Origin: Paraburkholderia sp. C35
Lineage (GTDB): Bacteria; Pseudomonadota; Gammaproteobacteria; Burkholderiales; Burkholderiaceae
Direction of reading: 5' to 3'
DNA: 53,860 bases
NCBI RefSeq assembly: GCF_003121405.1
Contig: NZ_QBUY01000054.1
Coordinates: 1 to 53,860 of the forward strand
Below the pieces are notes generated by a model. It ran no database searches, was not told the DNA's origin, and worked only from the letters and a program-made list of their open reading frames with translations. This document shows, one piece after another, positions 26,404 to 35,548 of this stretch. The position numbers and the translations under genes are program-made. How positions within the stretch are numbered: the first letter of the stretch is position 1; the number at the start of each line of letters is the position of its first letter.

Positions 26404-29400
26404 TTACCAGCGCAAGCGGTCGAAGCGCCGCGTGTACTGCAGATCCATCCCCTGGAACGTGCCACCATACGCGGCCACCGACCAGTAACGCGTCAGGTTC
26501 ACCGTCGCCTTGATCGCGTTGCTGGCCGACTGCAAGCCCTGCTCATAGCCGATCACCAGCCACTCGCTGATCGCCTTCGACACCATCACGACCTGCGGAT
26601 CGGTCAAGCCCACTTCACTGCGCCCGATCGAAAATTCGTCGAGCCCGAATTCCTGGGCGATCCGCTTGCCGCTCGCACTGCCGAGCAACGCGAGCGCCGT
26701 CGTCATCGTGCTCTGCTGGCCGACGTTGTTGCCCTGATCGGTACCGTGGCCGAACAGCAGCCACGACAGCTTTTCGTTGTCCGGCACGTTCGGCTCCGAC
26801 ACCAGCCTGGCGACAGGCGACTGGATCGTGCCCGTCACCTGAACGCCCGCTTCGACCTGCTGATTGCGGCGCATCGCGAGAATATTGATACCCGGATTCG
26901 CCACCGGCCCGTTGAACGTAAAGAAGCCGTTTTCGATGCCGAGCTTGCGGCCAAACGCCGTGTAGGTCGAGCCTTCCGTCACGCGCACGTTGCCGACTGC
27001 GCGCAGCGGCAGATTCGGAGCAGACAGCGCCGTGATGGTGCCCGTCAGGCCCACGTCGGCGCCCTGGCCACGGAAGCGGAATTTCTTGCCCAGATCGATA
27101 TCGATGTTCGCGCGCGGCGCGAACGGCCCCACCGGCTTGTTCGAGTTGCCCACTTCCTGCGGCTTGCCGCTTGCCACCGACCCATCGGGACGCACCACCA
27201 CGACGTCATCGCCGAGACGCGGTTCCGACTTGTCCGGCATATCGAACAACGCATGGTCGATCACGAACTTGCCGTTGATCGCCATGCCGCCTTCCTTGCC
27301 CGCATTGGCGATGCTTGCGCTGCCCGACATCGTCAGCTGCCGGTCCGGCGACGCGAACAGTTCAAGCTGATCGGCGACGATGCTCGCCGTCAGATCCGGC
27401 TCGGCATTGTCGAGCCGCACGCGTCCCGTTGCGCGCAGCGTGCCCGTGGCGCCGTGAAACTCGACCTGCTGGAAATCGACGAGATTCTCGGACAGCGCGA
27501 TGCGCACCACGCCATCCTTCAGTTGCACGCCGAGATCGACCATCGTCGCCGACAGCCCGTCGCCAACCAGCGATCCCGACAGGTTCGGCTTCGCGATCGT
27601 GCCGCCGAGCGCGAGCTTCAGCGCCAGATGGCCATCGAGCAGATAGCTCGGCCCGAACAGGCCACCCGTCGTCTTCAGCGACGGCACACTGGCGTTGATC
27701 GAACCCGTGAGCGGCCCTTCCTGGTTGACGGTCAGCACGCCGTCGCGCGGCACCAGCGTGGTATGCGCCGACGCGTCGATCACACCGATACGGCTCGCCT
27801 GCGCATGCACGGTCGCGTTCAGCTGATTGCCGCCGCTGAAATCCGCGCGCGCGGCGACATCGGTGATACCGAGCGGCGCGAAGCCGCGCCCCACTTCGAC
27901 CGTGATGTCGCCGCCGCGTCGCTTCAATTCGACATGCCCCGTCGCCGTGTCGCCGAGCGCGAAATCCCAGTTGCCGTCGAATACGAGATCGGTCTTCAGT
28001 GTCGACGGCACGCCTGTGAATTCCTGCCGCAATTCCAGCATGCGCGCCACCGACACGCCCGTCAGCGTCCCCGCCGATTTGATGCGCCCATGATCGAGCG
28101 CAAACGACTTCAGATCGAGCACCGCGCCTTCCAGCGTGAGCCGCGTCGGGCCGAGCGTCACGCGCTGGCCGCCAACGCTGACGGTGAGCGGCGCTTCCAT
28201 GTTCAGTGCGGGCGTGCCCTTGTTCGACAGCCGCGTGACGGTGCCGTCCCAGTGCGTGCCGTCGCGGGCGTCGGTGAGCTTGCCATTGGCGGCCACGGCG
28301 AGGTCGAGCGGGCGGCCTTCCAGCGTACCCGTGGCGGCGGCATCGAGCGTGTGCTTCGCGCGCGTGCCGTTCAGGCGCGCCGTCAGCGTGTTCAGTTCGA
28401 CGCCTGGTGTGCTGACATTGCGCGCGTCCGTGGTGAAAACCATCGCGCCGTTCGCGCCGTCGCGCAACTCGGCGTGCCCTTCGGCGTGTCCGACCTTGTT
28501 CGAGCCGAACACGACGCTGTCGGCCTTGTAGTCGAGCGCGACGTTGGGATGCTCGAAGCTGCCCGTCACATCGCCCTGTGCTGCGACCTGACCGGCGAGA
28601 CCGAAACCGAGACGCTCCAGATCCGGCGCATCGACATGAAAGCGCAGCCGGTCGCCACGCGCGCCGAAGCTGCCTTGCAGATCGACCTGATTACCCGCCA
28701 CCGACAGATTCGCGCGGCTCGGCAGAATGCGCGAGCCGGCTAGCTGGATCGTGCCGCTGCCTGTCATCGGCAGGTTGTCGTAGACGCTTTCGCCGAGACG
28801 GAACTCGGCCTTCGTGGTGAAGGTCGGTGCGAGCACGCCCGCTGCCGTCAGCGTGCCGTTCACGCGCGCTTCGATCTTGCGCGAAACGGCTGCGCTGGCA
28901 GGTGCCTTCGATACGGCTTTGGACGGCGCTTTCGACGTGTCGGGCGCGCCAGCCGCTGCCCGTGGCGCTTTGCCTTTGCCCTTGCCCGCGCCGCCGCCCG
29001 CAGGCGCCGCGGCACGCGACGGCGTCTGCATGGTAAGCGACAACGGATCGAAATCGGTCAGTGTCGCCTTCAGGTTGTAGGTCGAACTGGCGTCGCGCTT
29101 GATCGCGCCGCTCAGGTCGATGCGGCCTTTGCCGGAGCTCACGCGCACATCGTTGAAGCTGGTGCGCGCCGGGTCGAGCGTGATCTTGCCTTGCGCGCGC
29201 AGGGCCGCCTTCGGATCGTTGAGATCGAGGGTGACGCTTTGCACATCGTCGTTCAGACGGATCGAAACGGGACCGGCGAAGTCTGTCGGCCGGACGCTCG
29301 ATTGCAGCGCGTTCAGGTCGAGCTTCGCGACCTTCAGATCGAAGTGGCCGCGCTTGCCCGTCAGCGCGCCGGCACCCGTGATGGTCGCGTCCTTGAGCAG

Positions 29401-30747
29401 ACGCACGTTCAGGTTCGAGATGCGCTGCGCTTTCGCGTCGAGTTGCACGTCGGCGCGTGCGTCGATCAGCGGCAACAGGTGTTGGTCGATCAAACCGGGC
29501 TTCGCGTTCACGATCGATATCTGGCCTTGCACCGCGAACCCTTGGGGGCGATGCGCGGCATCGGCTTGCGCTTCCGAGGCTGCCTGCGGCACGCTTGCCG
29601 CGCTCGCGAGGATGGCAGCACTGGCTGCGCGCCCGGCACTCGCTGCACTCGCCGATTTCGCTGCACTCGCCGGACGCACGGCACTCGCTGTCTTGACTGG
29701 ACCGGAAACGACGACGGCGCTGGCCAGTTCCGTTGCGCCCGCCACCGCCGCACCCGCCTGCACCGGCTGCAATTCCGCGCGCACCGCTAGATCGGCGGCT
29801 GGCGCACCCGGCGCAAAAGCTTGCGGATTGACGTGATCGACGGGGAGTGTCGCGCGTTGCAGCGGCACGTCCGCGAACGGCGTCGCCTCGACGCGCGCAT
29901 GCCCCGTCAGCTTCATCCCCGACGCGTCGAGTTCGGCGATCAGCGTTTCGAGCGTGCCCGACAGATGCGCGCGCACCTGCACGGCTTCGTCGTTGACCTT
30001 GCCCGAGTAGCCCGCATCGCCCGTCAGCGGAAACGGCCGCACGCCGTCGAGCTTCGCATTCGCCGTCACCGCGCCGAACGGCGTGTCGAGCCGTTCGACC
30101 GACACCTCGTGATGCTGCCCGTCGCTGCGTCCATGGAACAGCAGCCGCGCATATTCGGAAGTCGACGCGCCCTCGTGCAGGATCAGCTTGTCGACGCTCA
30201 GATCGCGCACGGCCAGTTGCAACGGCAGACGCAAATCTTTCGGCAAGCTCATCGGCTCCGATTTCGACGTGGACGGCGCAATGCGCGCCTCGACCGTGCC
30301 GATGTGCAGATAGTCGACCACGAAGCGCCACGGCTTGTCCGACAGCGCCCATTTCCCGTCGATGCGATCGACGCGGATGTCCGTGCCGCTGCCATCGAGA
30401 CTGCGCCAGCGCACGTCGCGCATATGCAGCCCCGTCGCAATCGAGCCGCCGTCGAGCTTGCCTTCGAGCTGTCCATGCAGCAGCTTCACAGCCGTCTGCC
30501 ACGCGTACGCCGTGCCGCGCTCGGTGACCACCACGCCGTACAGCAGTCCACCCACCAGCGCGACCAGCACAGCCGGCACCGCGATGCCCCACGCGATCGC
30601 CTTCCACAGCCGCCTGACGCGCCGCGGTTTCCTGCCAGGCGGCGTCGGCGGCGTCTCCGCGCCATCCGGGCCGCGCGGCGGCTCGCCGCCCGGCTGGGCG
30701 CCGCCGGACGGTTGATCGGATGGGTTGTCGGAAGGGTCCGTCGTCAT
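26404..30747 (-). CDS. tamB: Translocation and assembly module subunit TamB
   Basis: A very large (1447-residue) AsmA-like protein of the TamB family. It spans from the inner membrane to the outer membrane and works with TamA in outer-membrane protein assembly and phospholipid transport. A single N-terminal transmembrane helix lies at about residues 47-70. Long repetitive beta-rich periplasmic sequence follows. The conserved DUF490 C-terminal region includes NVRVTEGSTYTAFGRKLGIENGFFTFNGP and ends in RFDRLRW. An Ala/Ser-rich low-complexity insertion lies near residues 343-396. I use the ATG at 30747; a TTG two codons upstream is unlikely. It is 31 bases downstream of tamA. Confidence 0.95.
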   Translation of the reverse strand: MTTDPSDNPSDQPSGGAQPGGEPPRGPDGAETPPTPPGRKPRRVRRLWKAIAWGIAVPAVLVALVGGLLYGVVVTERGTAYAWQTAVKLLHGQLEGKLDGGSIATGLHMRDVRWRSLDGSGTDIRVDRIDGKWALSDKPWRFVVDYLHIGTVEARIAPSTSKSEPMSLPKDLRLPLQLAVRDLSVDKLILHEGASTSEYARLLFHGRSDGQHHEVSVERLDTPFGAVTANAKLDGVRPFPLTGDAGYSGKVNDEAVQVRAHLSGTLETLIAELDASGMKLTGHARVEATPFADVPLQRATLPVDHVNPQAFAPGAPAADLAVRAELQPVQAGAAVAGATELASAVVVSGPVKTASAVRPASAAKSASAASAGRAASAAILASAASVPQAASEAQADAAHRPQGFAVQGQISIVNAKPGLIDQHLLPLIDARADVQLDAKAQRISNLNVRLLKDATITGAGALTGKRGHFDLKVAKLDLNALQSSVRPTDFAGPVSIRLNDDVQSVTLDLNDPKAALRAQGKITLDPARTSFNDVRVSSGKGRIDLSGAIKRDASSTYNLKATLTDFDPLSLTMQTPSRAAAPAGGGAGKGKGKAPRAAAGAPDTSKAPSKAVSKAPASAAVSRKIEARVNGTLTAAGVLAPTFTTKAEFRLGESVYDNLPMTGSGTIQLAGSRILPSRANLSVAGNQVDLQGSFGARGDRLRFHVDAPDLERLGFGLAGQVAAQGDVTGSFEHPNVALDYKADSVVFGSNKVGHAEGHAELRDGANGAMVFTTDARNVSTPGVELNTLTARLNGTRAKHTLDAAATGTLEGRPLDLAVAANGKLTDARDGTHWDGTVTRLSNKGTPALNMEAPLTVSVGGQRVTLGPTRLTLEGAVLDLKSFALDHGRIKSAGTLTGVSVARMLELRQEFTGVPSTLKTDLVFDGNWDFALGDTATGHVELKRRGGDITVEVGRGFAPLGITDVAARADFSGGNQLNATVHAQASRIGVIDASAHTTLVPRDGVLTVNQEGPLTGSINASVPSLKTTGGLFGPSYLLDGHLALKLALGGTIAKPNLSGSLVGDGLSATMVDLGVQLKDGVVRIALSENLVDFQQVEFHGATGTLRATGRVRLDNAEPDLTASIVADQLELFASPDRQLTMSGSASIANAGKEGGMAINGKFVIDHALFDMPDKSEPRLGDDVVVVRPDGSVASGKPQEVGNSNKPVGPFAPRANIDIDLGKKFRFRGQGADVGLTGTITALSAPNLPLRAVGNVRVTEGSTYTAFGRKLGIENGFFTFNGPVANPGINILAMRRNQQVEAGVQVTGTIQSPVARLVSEPNVPDNEKLSWLLFGHGTDQGNNVGQQSTMTTALALLGSASGKRIAQEFGLDEFSIGRSEVGLTDPQVVMVSKAISEWLVIGYEQGLQSASNAIKATVNLTRYWSVAAYGGTFQGMDLQYTRRFDRLRW

Positions 30748-30778
30748 GCTCAAAAAGTGCCGTCGATTCAGTGTGATG

Positions 30779-32557
30779 TCAGAACGCGATGCCCAGCGTC
30801 AGGTAGGGCCGCACGCTGCGGTTGCGGGTGCCGTACGCGACGTCGATATTCACCGGGCCGACCGGGCTGCGCCAGCGCGCGCCCACGCCGACGCCCGGAT
30901 AGAAGACTTTTTCGCCCCATGCGTCGGTGGCCGTGCCGATGTCGAAGAACACGGCGGCGCCCCAGTCGCGGTCGAACCAGTGCTGGTATTCGGACGTGCC
31001 CGTGACGAGATACTTGGTCGGCAGAATCGAGCCGCCGACGTTGTTACCGATGCTCTGATACCCGTAGCCGCGCACCGAGTTCGAGCCGCCCGCGCGGAAC
31101 AGCAGCGAGGCGGGCACGCCGCTCGACGGCCCACTCGTGAACACGCCGCCCAGTTCCGCGCGGAACAGCACCAGGTCGCGTGCGCCGACGGGCACGTATT
31201 GCTGCCCGCGCGCATAGCCGCGGATAAAGGTCTGGTCGGTCAGCGCACCCTTGACGGCAAAGCCCGCTTCGACGTGAATCAGGTTCCCCGAACGCGGAAA
31301 CAGCGGATCGTCGGTATTGCGGCGGGTCCACGACCACGCGGGCACCAGCGCGCGGCTGGTGGTCGGCGCCTGGGTGTTCTGGTCCAACCTGTCCTGGTAG
31401 TAGAGCAGCGAGTACGCGTAGTCGATGTATTGCGACGTGCGCGTGCGCTGCAAACCCGCACGCAAGCTGTAGATGCGCGTGTCCGACACGTTGGTGCTGG
31501 TGTAGGACACCAGCCCGCTATTGGTCCAGCCGCGGCTGCCAGGCGGCATCGCAAGCGTGACCTGGCCATATTGCTGGATCTGGTCGAGGCGGCCTTCGAC
31601 GGTGAACGGCCAGGCCGCGCCGAAGGTGTCGAGATACGAATACGAACCCTGGATATGCGCGCCCGTATCCGTCGAATAGCCGACGCCGCCGCGCACGCTG
31701 TTGTACGGATACTCGCTGACCTTCACGTGCACGGGCGTATCGAGCGGCTTCTCCGTATCGTTGCCGACGTCGATGGCGACGCTCGCGTAGTACGGCGTGT
31801 TCTGCAACTGGCGCTGCAACTCGGTGACGCGCTGCACGTCGTAGATTTCGCCCGGCGAGATCGGGTTGACGTTCTCGACGATCCGCTCGGGATAGCGCCG
31901 CGTGCCTTCCACATCCAGCTTGCCCATCGTGAAGGTCGGGCCGCTTTCGAACGTGACGGAGAGCTTCGCGTCGTGCGTGCGCGGATCGATGCGCGCCTCC
32001 GAACGGGCAATCTTCGCGCCCAGATAGCGGCGCGACTGCAACGCCTTGAGCGACGCATTCTTGGCGTCATCCCAGTCCGATTGCGTGAAAGGATCGCCCT
32101 CGTGCAGCGAGAACGCGAAGCGGGTCTTGTTCTCCTGCTCTGGGTCTTCCGTCAGCACGGGGCCGCGAAACGACAGCGAGATCGAAGAAATGATGGTGCG
32201 CGGACCGGGATCAACGGAAACGCGCACGACCTTTTTATCGTCGATGGTGCGCACGTCGGTGCGCACGACCGGCGTGAAATAGCCTTGCGTCGACGCCAGA
32301 TCGCGCACCTGCTGCGGCGTGGCCGTGACGAGAAAGTCGAACTGCTCGGGGCTGATGTCCTCGCGTTTCGCGAAGCGGGAGATGTCCAGATGCTCTTCGA
32401 GCAGCTTGCGCAGCGAGCGCGGCTCGGCTTCCACGTCGACCTTGTAGGTCGGCTTCGCCCGCGCGGCGTGTGCCGGCAGCGTGGCGAGCAGCAGCACGCA
32501 CAATGCGCACGACAGACAGGCGCGCAGCAGCATCGTCGCGAACGATGCGCGCCGCAT
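30779..32557 (-). CDS. tamA: Translocation and assembly module subunit TamA
   Basis: An Omp85-family outer-membrane protein. A signal peptide (ending near LLATLPAHA) is followed by three POTRA domains (about residues 40-290) and a 16-strand barrel with the conserved VRGYGYQSIG motif and a C-terminal aromatic residue (LTLGIAF). With 592 residues from the ATG at 32557 it is normal for TamA. Another ATG eight codons later (32533) is a fair alternative; longer forms upstream add Arg-rich non-signal sequence. It is followed by tamB, the usual operon. Confidence 0.93.
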   Translation of the reverse strand: MRRASFATMLLRACLSCALCVLLLATLPAHAARAKPTYKVDVEAEPRSLRKLLEEHLDISRFAKREDISPEQFDFLVTATPQQVRDLASTQGYFTPVVRTDVRTIDDKKVVRVSVDPGPRTIISSISLSFRGPVLTEDPEQENKTRFAFSLHEGDPFTQSDWDDAKNASLKALQSRRYLGAKIARSEARIDPRTHDAKLSVTFESGPTFTMGKLDVEGTRRYPERIVENVNPISPGEIYDVQRVTELQRQLQNTPYYASVAIDVGNDTEKPLDTPVHVKVSEYPYNSVRGGVGYSTDTGAHIQGSYSYLDTFGAAWPFTVEGRLDQIQQYGQVTLAMPPGSRGWTNSGLVSYTSTNVSDTRIYSLRAGLQRTRTSQYIDYAYSLLYYQDRLDQNTQAPTTSRALVPAWSWTRRNTDDPLFPRSGNLIHVEAGFAVKGALTDQTFIRGYARGQQYVPVGARDLVLFRAELGGVFTSGPSSGVPASLLFRAGGSNSVRGYGYQSIGNNVGGSILPTKYLVTGTSEYQHWFDRDWGAAVFFDIGTATDAWGEKVFYPGVGVGARWRSPVGPVNIDVAYGTRNRSVRPYLTLGIAF

Positions 32558-32961
32558 CGCGCGACGGCCTGTCGCGGTGCTTTCGCTGCGGCGCTTGCGC
32601 GACCGTTCGATGGCCCACCCCGCCAAACACGACCTCCGGCTCTTATTGACAGTTTGTTGAAAAATGCCGACACCCGGCCCCGCCAGACAAGGCGCGAGGG
32701 GCCGAGCGCTATTTGAACACATCGGCAGCGACGCGCAATTTACGGGACAAGCTCGGTAAGGCACGCCGCTCTTGCCGCGCGGCCGATGCGTCAGCCGCCC
32801 TGCTCATCGCGCGCCCGCGCTTGGACGCGCCTCGCCGCGCGCGGTTCCGCTGACTTTTCGCTTGCGCTTCACGGGCTTGCGGTAAAATCCTGTTCTGCAC
32901 CGGCGGCCCCGCGCCAGAAGCGCATCCGGGCGCCGTCATCCTCATTCACGGACGTCGAGCC
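32558..32961. other. Divergent intergenic region tamA / DUF3460
   Basis: These 404 bases hold the promoters of tamAB (leftward) and of the DUF3460-scpA pair (rightward). A -10-like TAAAAT at 32883-32888, with weak TTGCGC at 32862-32867 upstream, is a plausible rightward promoter. No gene, repeat or RNA is recognised. Confidence 0.35.
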
Positions 32962-33147
32962 ATGTATCAATCGGATATCACGCAGTTCCTGAATCAACTG
33001 AAAGAACAAAAGCCCAATCTGGAAGAAGAGCAGCGCCGCGGCCGTTCGCTGCTGTGGGACAAGCAGCCGATCGACCTCGACGAGCGCGCATCCAATCAGG
33101 CTGCCCGCGTCAAGCAGACCTCCTACGTCTACTACCAGAATTTCTAA
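32962..33147 (+). CDS. DUF3460 family protein
   Basis: A 61-residue protein of unknown function, typical of Betaproteobacteria. It matches the family over its whole length, with an N-terminal YQSDITQFLNQLK segment, a LEEEQRRGRSLLWDK core and a C-terminal RVKQTSYVYYQNF. It is charged and predicted helical, with no signal peptide. Its TAA is followed directly by the GTG of scpA, so they are co-transcribed. The location suggests a role with condensin or chromosome segregation, but that is inference only. Confidence 0.9.
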   Translation: MYQSDITQFLNQLKEQKPNLEEEQRRGRSLLWDKQPIDLDERASNQAARVKQTSYVYYQNF

Positions 33148-34020
33148 GTGACCACCGCCGACGAGGCCCGCGCCGCTCAGGAGCAATCCGACGCGGCGCT
33201 CGCCGCGCCCGCCACCGATTCGACGACCAACACCGTCGACGGCATCGCGTTCGCTCGCCTGTACGGCGAGCCGCTCTTCAAGCTGCCGCAGGATCTCTAC
33301 ATTCCGCCGGACGCGCTCGAAGTTTTTCTGGAGACTTTCGAAGGCCCGCTGGACTTGCTGCTGTACCTGATCCGCAAGCAGAACTTCAACGTGCTCGACA
33401 TTCCGATGGCCGATGTGACGGCCCAGTATCTCGGCTATGTCGAACAGCTGCGCAAGACCAATCTCGAACTCGCCGCCGAATATCTGCTGATGGCCGCGAT
33501 GCTGATCGAGATCAAGTCGCGCATGCTGCTGCCCGTGAAGAAAGCCGACACCGGCGAAGAAGCGGAAGATCCGCGCGCCGAACTGGTCCGCCGCCTGCTC
33601 GAATACGAGCAGATGAAGCTTGCCGCACAGCGCCTCGACCACTTGCCGCAGCTCGGCCGCGACTTCCTGCGCGCCGACGTGTACATCGAGCAGAGCATCA
33701 CGCCGCGCTTCCCCGATGTGAACACCGACGACCTGCGCTCCGCGTGGGCCGACGTGATCAAGCGCGCGAAGCTGGTCCAGCATCACAAGATTTCGCGCGA
33801 AGAACTGTCCGTGCGCGAGCACATGAGCGTGATCCTGCGCCGGCTGCAGGGCGCGCGCTTCATGGAGTTTTCCGAGCTGTTCGACACGACGCGCGGCGTA
33901 CCCGTCGTGGTCGTGAATTTCATCGCGATGCTCGAACTGTCGCGTGAATCGTTGATCGAGATCACGCAAGCCGAGCCGTTCGCGCCGATTTACGTGCGGC
34001 TGGCCTATCTGCCCGCCTGA
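33148..34020 (+). CDS. scpA: Segregation and condensation protein A (kleisin)
   Basis: A 290-residue kleisin subunit of the SMC-ScpAB condensin complex. The conserved N-terminal helix region VFLETFEGPLDLLLYLIRKQNFNVLDIPMADVTAQYL binds the SMC neck. A middle segment binds ScpB, and a C-terminal winged helix begins around residue 210. The start is a GTG directly after the DUF3460 stop. No scpB or smc is in the window. The next 224 bases (34021-34244) lead to panC and include a -10-like TACAAT at 34104-34109. Confidence 0.93.
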   Translation: MTTADEARAAQEQSDAALAAPATDSTTNTVDGIAFARLYGEPLFKLPQDLYIPPDALEVFLETFEGPLDLLLYLIRKQNFNVLDIPMADVTAQYLGYVEQLRKTNLELAAEYLLMAAMLIEIKSRMLLPVKKADTGEEAEDPRAELVRRLLEYEQMKLAAQRLDHLPQLGRDFLRADVYIEQSITPRFPDVNTDDLRSAWADVIKRAKLVQHHKISREELSVREHMSVILRRLQGARFMEFSELFDTTRGVPVVVVNFIAMLELSRESLIEITQAEPFAPIYVRLAYLPA

Positions 34021-34244
34021 CGACGCGCATTGCGTTCCACTATCCGGAACGCCAGGCGTTTACCCCGCCGCCCAAACTCGGTGCAGCACGACAATAAATC
34101 CACTACAATCCCGCGCTTTGAAGCCGGCCATTTCCTGCTTCGTCGTGCACTTACGACACCGCGCGCAACGGCGCGTGGACGAGACAACCGCGAACTACGC
34201 TGCCGCCTGACGGCGCCCCGCGTGGCTCACAACACCGCCCGATC

Positions 34245-35078
34245 ATGAAAGTCATCAGTTCGATCCAGGAATTGCGCGACCAGTTGCGCGGCCAGAACCG
34301 CACCGCCTTCGTGCCGACGATGGGCAATCTCCATGAGGGCCATCTGTCGCTGATGCGCCTCGCGCGCCAGCACGGCGACCCGGTGGTGGCGAGCATCTTC
34401 GTGAACCGTCTGCAATTCGGCCCGAACGAAGATTTCGACAAGTATCCGCGCACGCTCCAGGACGACATCGAGAAGCTGCAGAAGGAAAACGTCTACGTGC
34501 TGTTCGCGCCGACGGAGCGCGACATGTACCCGCAGCCGCAGGAATATCGCGTGCATCCGCCGCACGATCTCGGCGACATCCTCGAAGGCGAATTCCGGCC
34601 TGGCTTCTTTACGGGTGTCTGCACGGTCGTGATGAAGCTGATGTCGTGCGTGCAGCCGCGCGTCGCCGTATTCGGCAAGAAGGATTACCAGCAGCTGATG
34701 ATCGTGCGCGCGATGACCGAGCAGTTCGCGCTGCCGTGCGACATCGTCGCGGCCGAAACCGTGCGTGACGCCGACGGCCTCGCGCTCAGCTCGCGCAACC
34801 GCTATCTGAAGGAAGCCGAGCGCGCCGAAGCGCCGATGCTCGCGGCCACGCTGCAAGGCGTGCGCGAACGCGTGCTGGCGGGCAACCGCGATTTCCTGAA
34901 GCTGGAACAGGAAGCGATGGCATCGCTCGCCGCACGCGGCTGGCAGCCCGACTACATCGCGATCCGCAAGCGCTCGAACCTGAACGCGCCCGCCGCTGAC
35001 GACGTGGATGCACCGCTCGTCGTGCTCGCGGCAGCGAAAATCGGCGCCACGCGCCTGATCGACAACCTCGAAATCTGA
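34245..35078 (+). CDS. panC: Pantothenate synthetase
   Basis: Condenses pantoate and beta-alanine with ATP to give pantothenate, on the route to coenzyme A. The 277-residue length is standard. The cytidylyltransferase-type motif PTMGNLHEGHLSLM (with the HIGH-like HEGH), the EDFDKYPRT segment, the FGKKDYQQLMIVR motif and the LSSRNRYL segment are all present. It is followed after 18 bases by panD, which makes the beta-alanine it uses, so the two form a two-gene operon ended by a terminator at 35516. Confidence 0.97.
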   Translation: MKVISSIQELRDQLRGQNRTAFVPTMGNLHEGHLSLMRLARQHGDPVVASIFVNRLQFGPNEDFDKYPRTLQDDIEKLQKENVYVLFAPTERDMYPQPQEYRVHPPHDLGDILEGEFRPGFFTGVCTVVMKLMSCVQPRVAVFGKKDYQQLMIVRAMTEQFALPCDIVAAETVRDADGLALSSRNRYLKEAERAEAPMLAATLQGVRERVLAGNRDFLKLEQEAMASLAARGWQPDYIAIRKRSNLNAPAADDVDAPLVVLAAAKIGATRLIDNLEI

Positions 35079-35096
35079 AGGCTGGAAGGACTGGTT

Positions 35097-35483
35097 ATGC
35101 AACGCAACATGCTGAAGTCGAAGATTCACCGCGCCGTGGTCACGCACTGCGAGCTGCACTACGAAGGCTCGTGCGCCATCGACGAAAACCTGCTGGAAGC
35201 GGCGAATATCGTCGAGAACGAACGCATCGACATCTGGAACATCAACAACGGCGAGCGCTTTTCGCCCTACGCGATCAAGGGCGAGCGCGGCAGCGGCATG
35301 ATTTCGCTGAACGGCTCGGCGGCGCGGCGCGCGCAACTGGGCGATCTGGTGATCATCGCGGCGTTCGCGAATGTCGACGAAGCGGAACTGAAGGCAGGCT
35401 GGAAGCCGGATCTGGTGTTCGTCGACGAAAACAACGTGATCAAGGGCAGCCGCGACCACGTGCCGACGCAAAGCTGGAGCTGA
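35097..35483 (+). CDS. panD: Aspartate 1-decarboxylase precursor
   Basis: Makes beta-alanine from aspartate with a pyruvoyl group formed by self-cleavage. The cleavage site is Gly24-Ser25 in HYEGSCAID; Ser25 becomes the pyruvoyl residue. The substrate-binding region WNINNGERFSPYAI and the NGSAARRAQLGDLVIIAAF core are conserved. 128 residues is usual. GGAAGGA precedes the start at 35097. Self-cleavage in some bacteria needs a PanZ/PanM helper; none is seen here. Confidence 0.97.
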   Translation: MQRNMLKSKIHRAVVTHCELHYEGSCAIDENLLEAANIVENERIDIWNINNGERFSPYAIKGERGSGMISLNGSAARRAQLGDLVIIAAFANVDEAELKAGWKPDLVFVDENNVIKGSRDHVPTQSWS

Positions 35484-35515
35484 GCGCTCGCTGCTCCCAA
35501 AACTGTAGAACCCCG

Positions 35516-35548
35516 CTAAAGGCGCTTGCGAAAGCGCCTTTAGTCTTT
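35516..35548. terminator. Bidirectional terminator panD / parA-like
   Basis: CTAAAGGCGCTT at 35516-35527 pairs perfectly with AAGCGCCTTTAG at 35532-35543 around a GCGA tetraloop. A CTTTCTT tract follows on the plus strand, and the arm toward the minus strand lies just outside the convergent ATPase gene, whose stop is at 35540-35542. Confidence 0.85.

Noticed and set aside
26746..28743. Plus-strand open frame inside tamB
   Set aside because: Shadow of the tamB reading frame with a His/Arg-rich composition and no homology signal.
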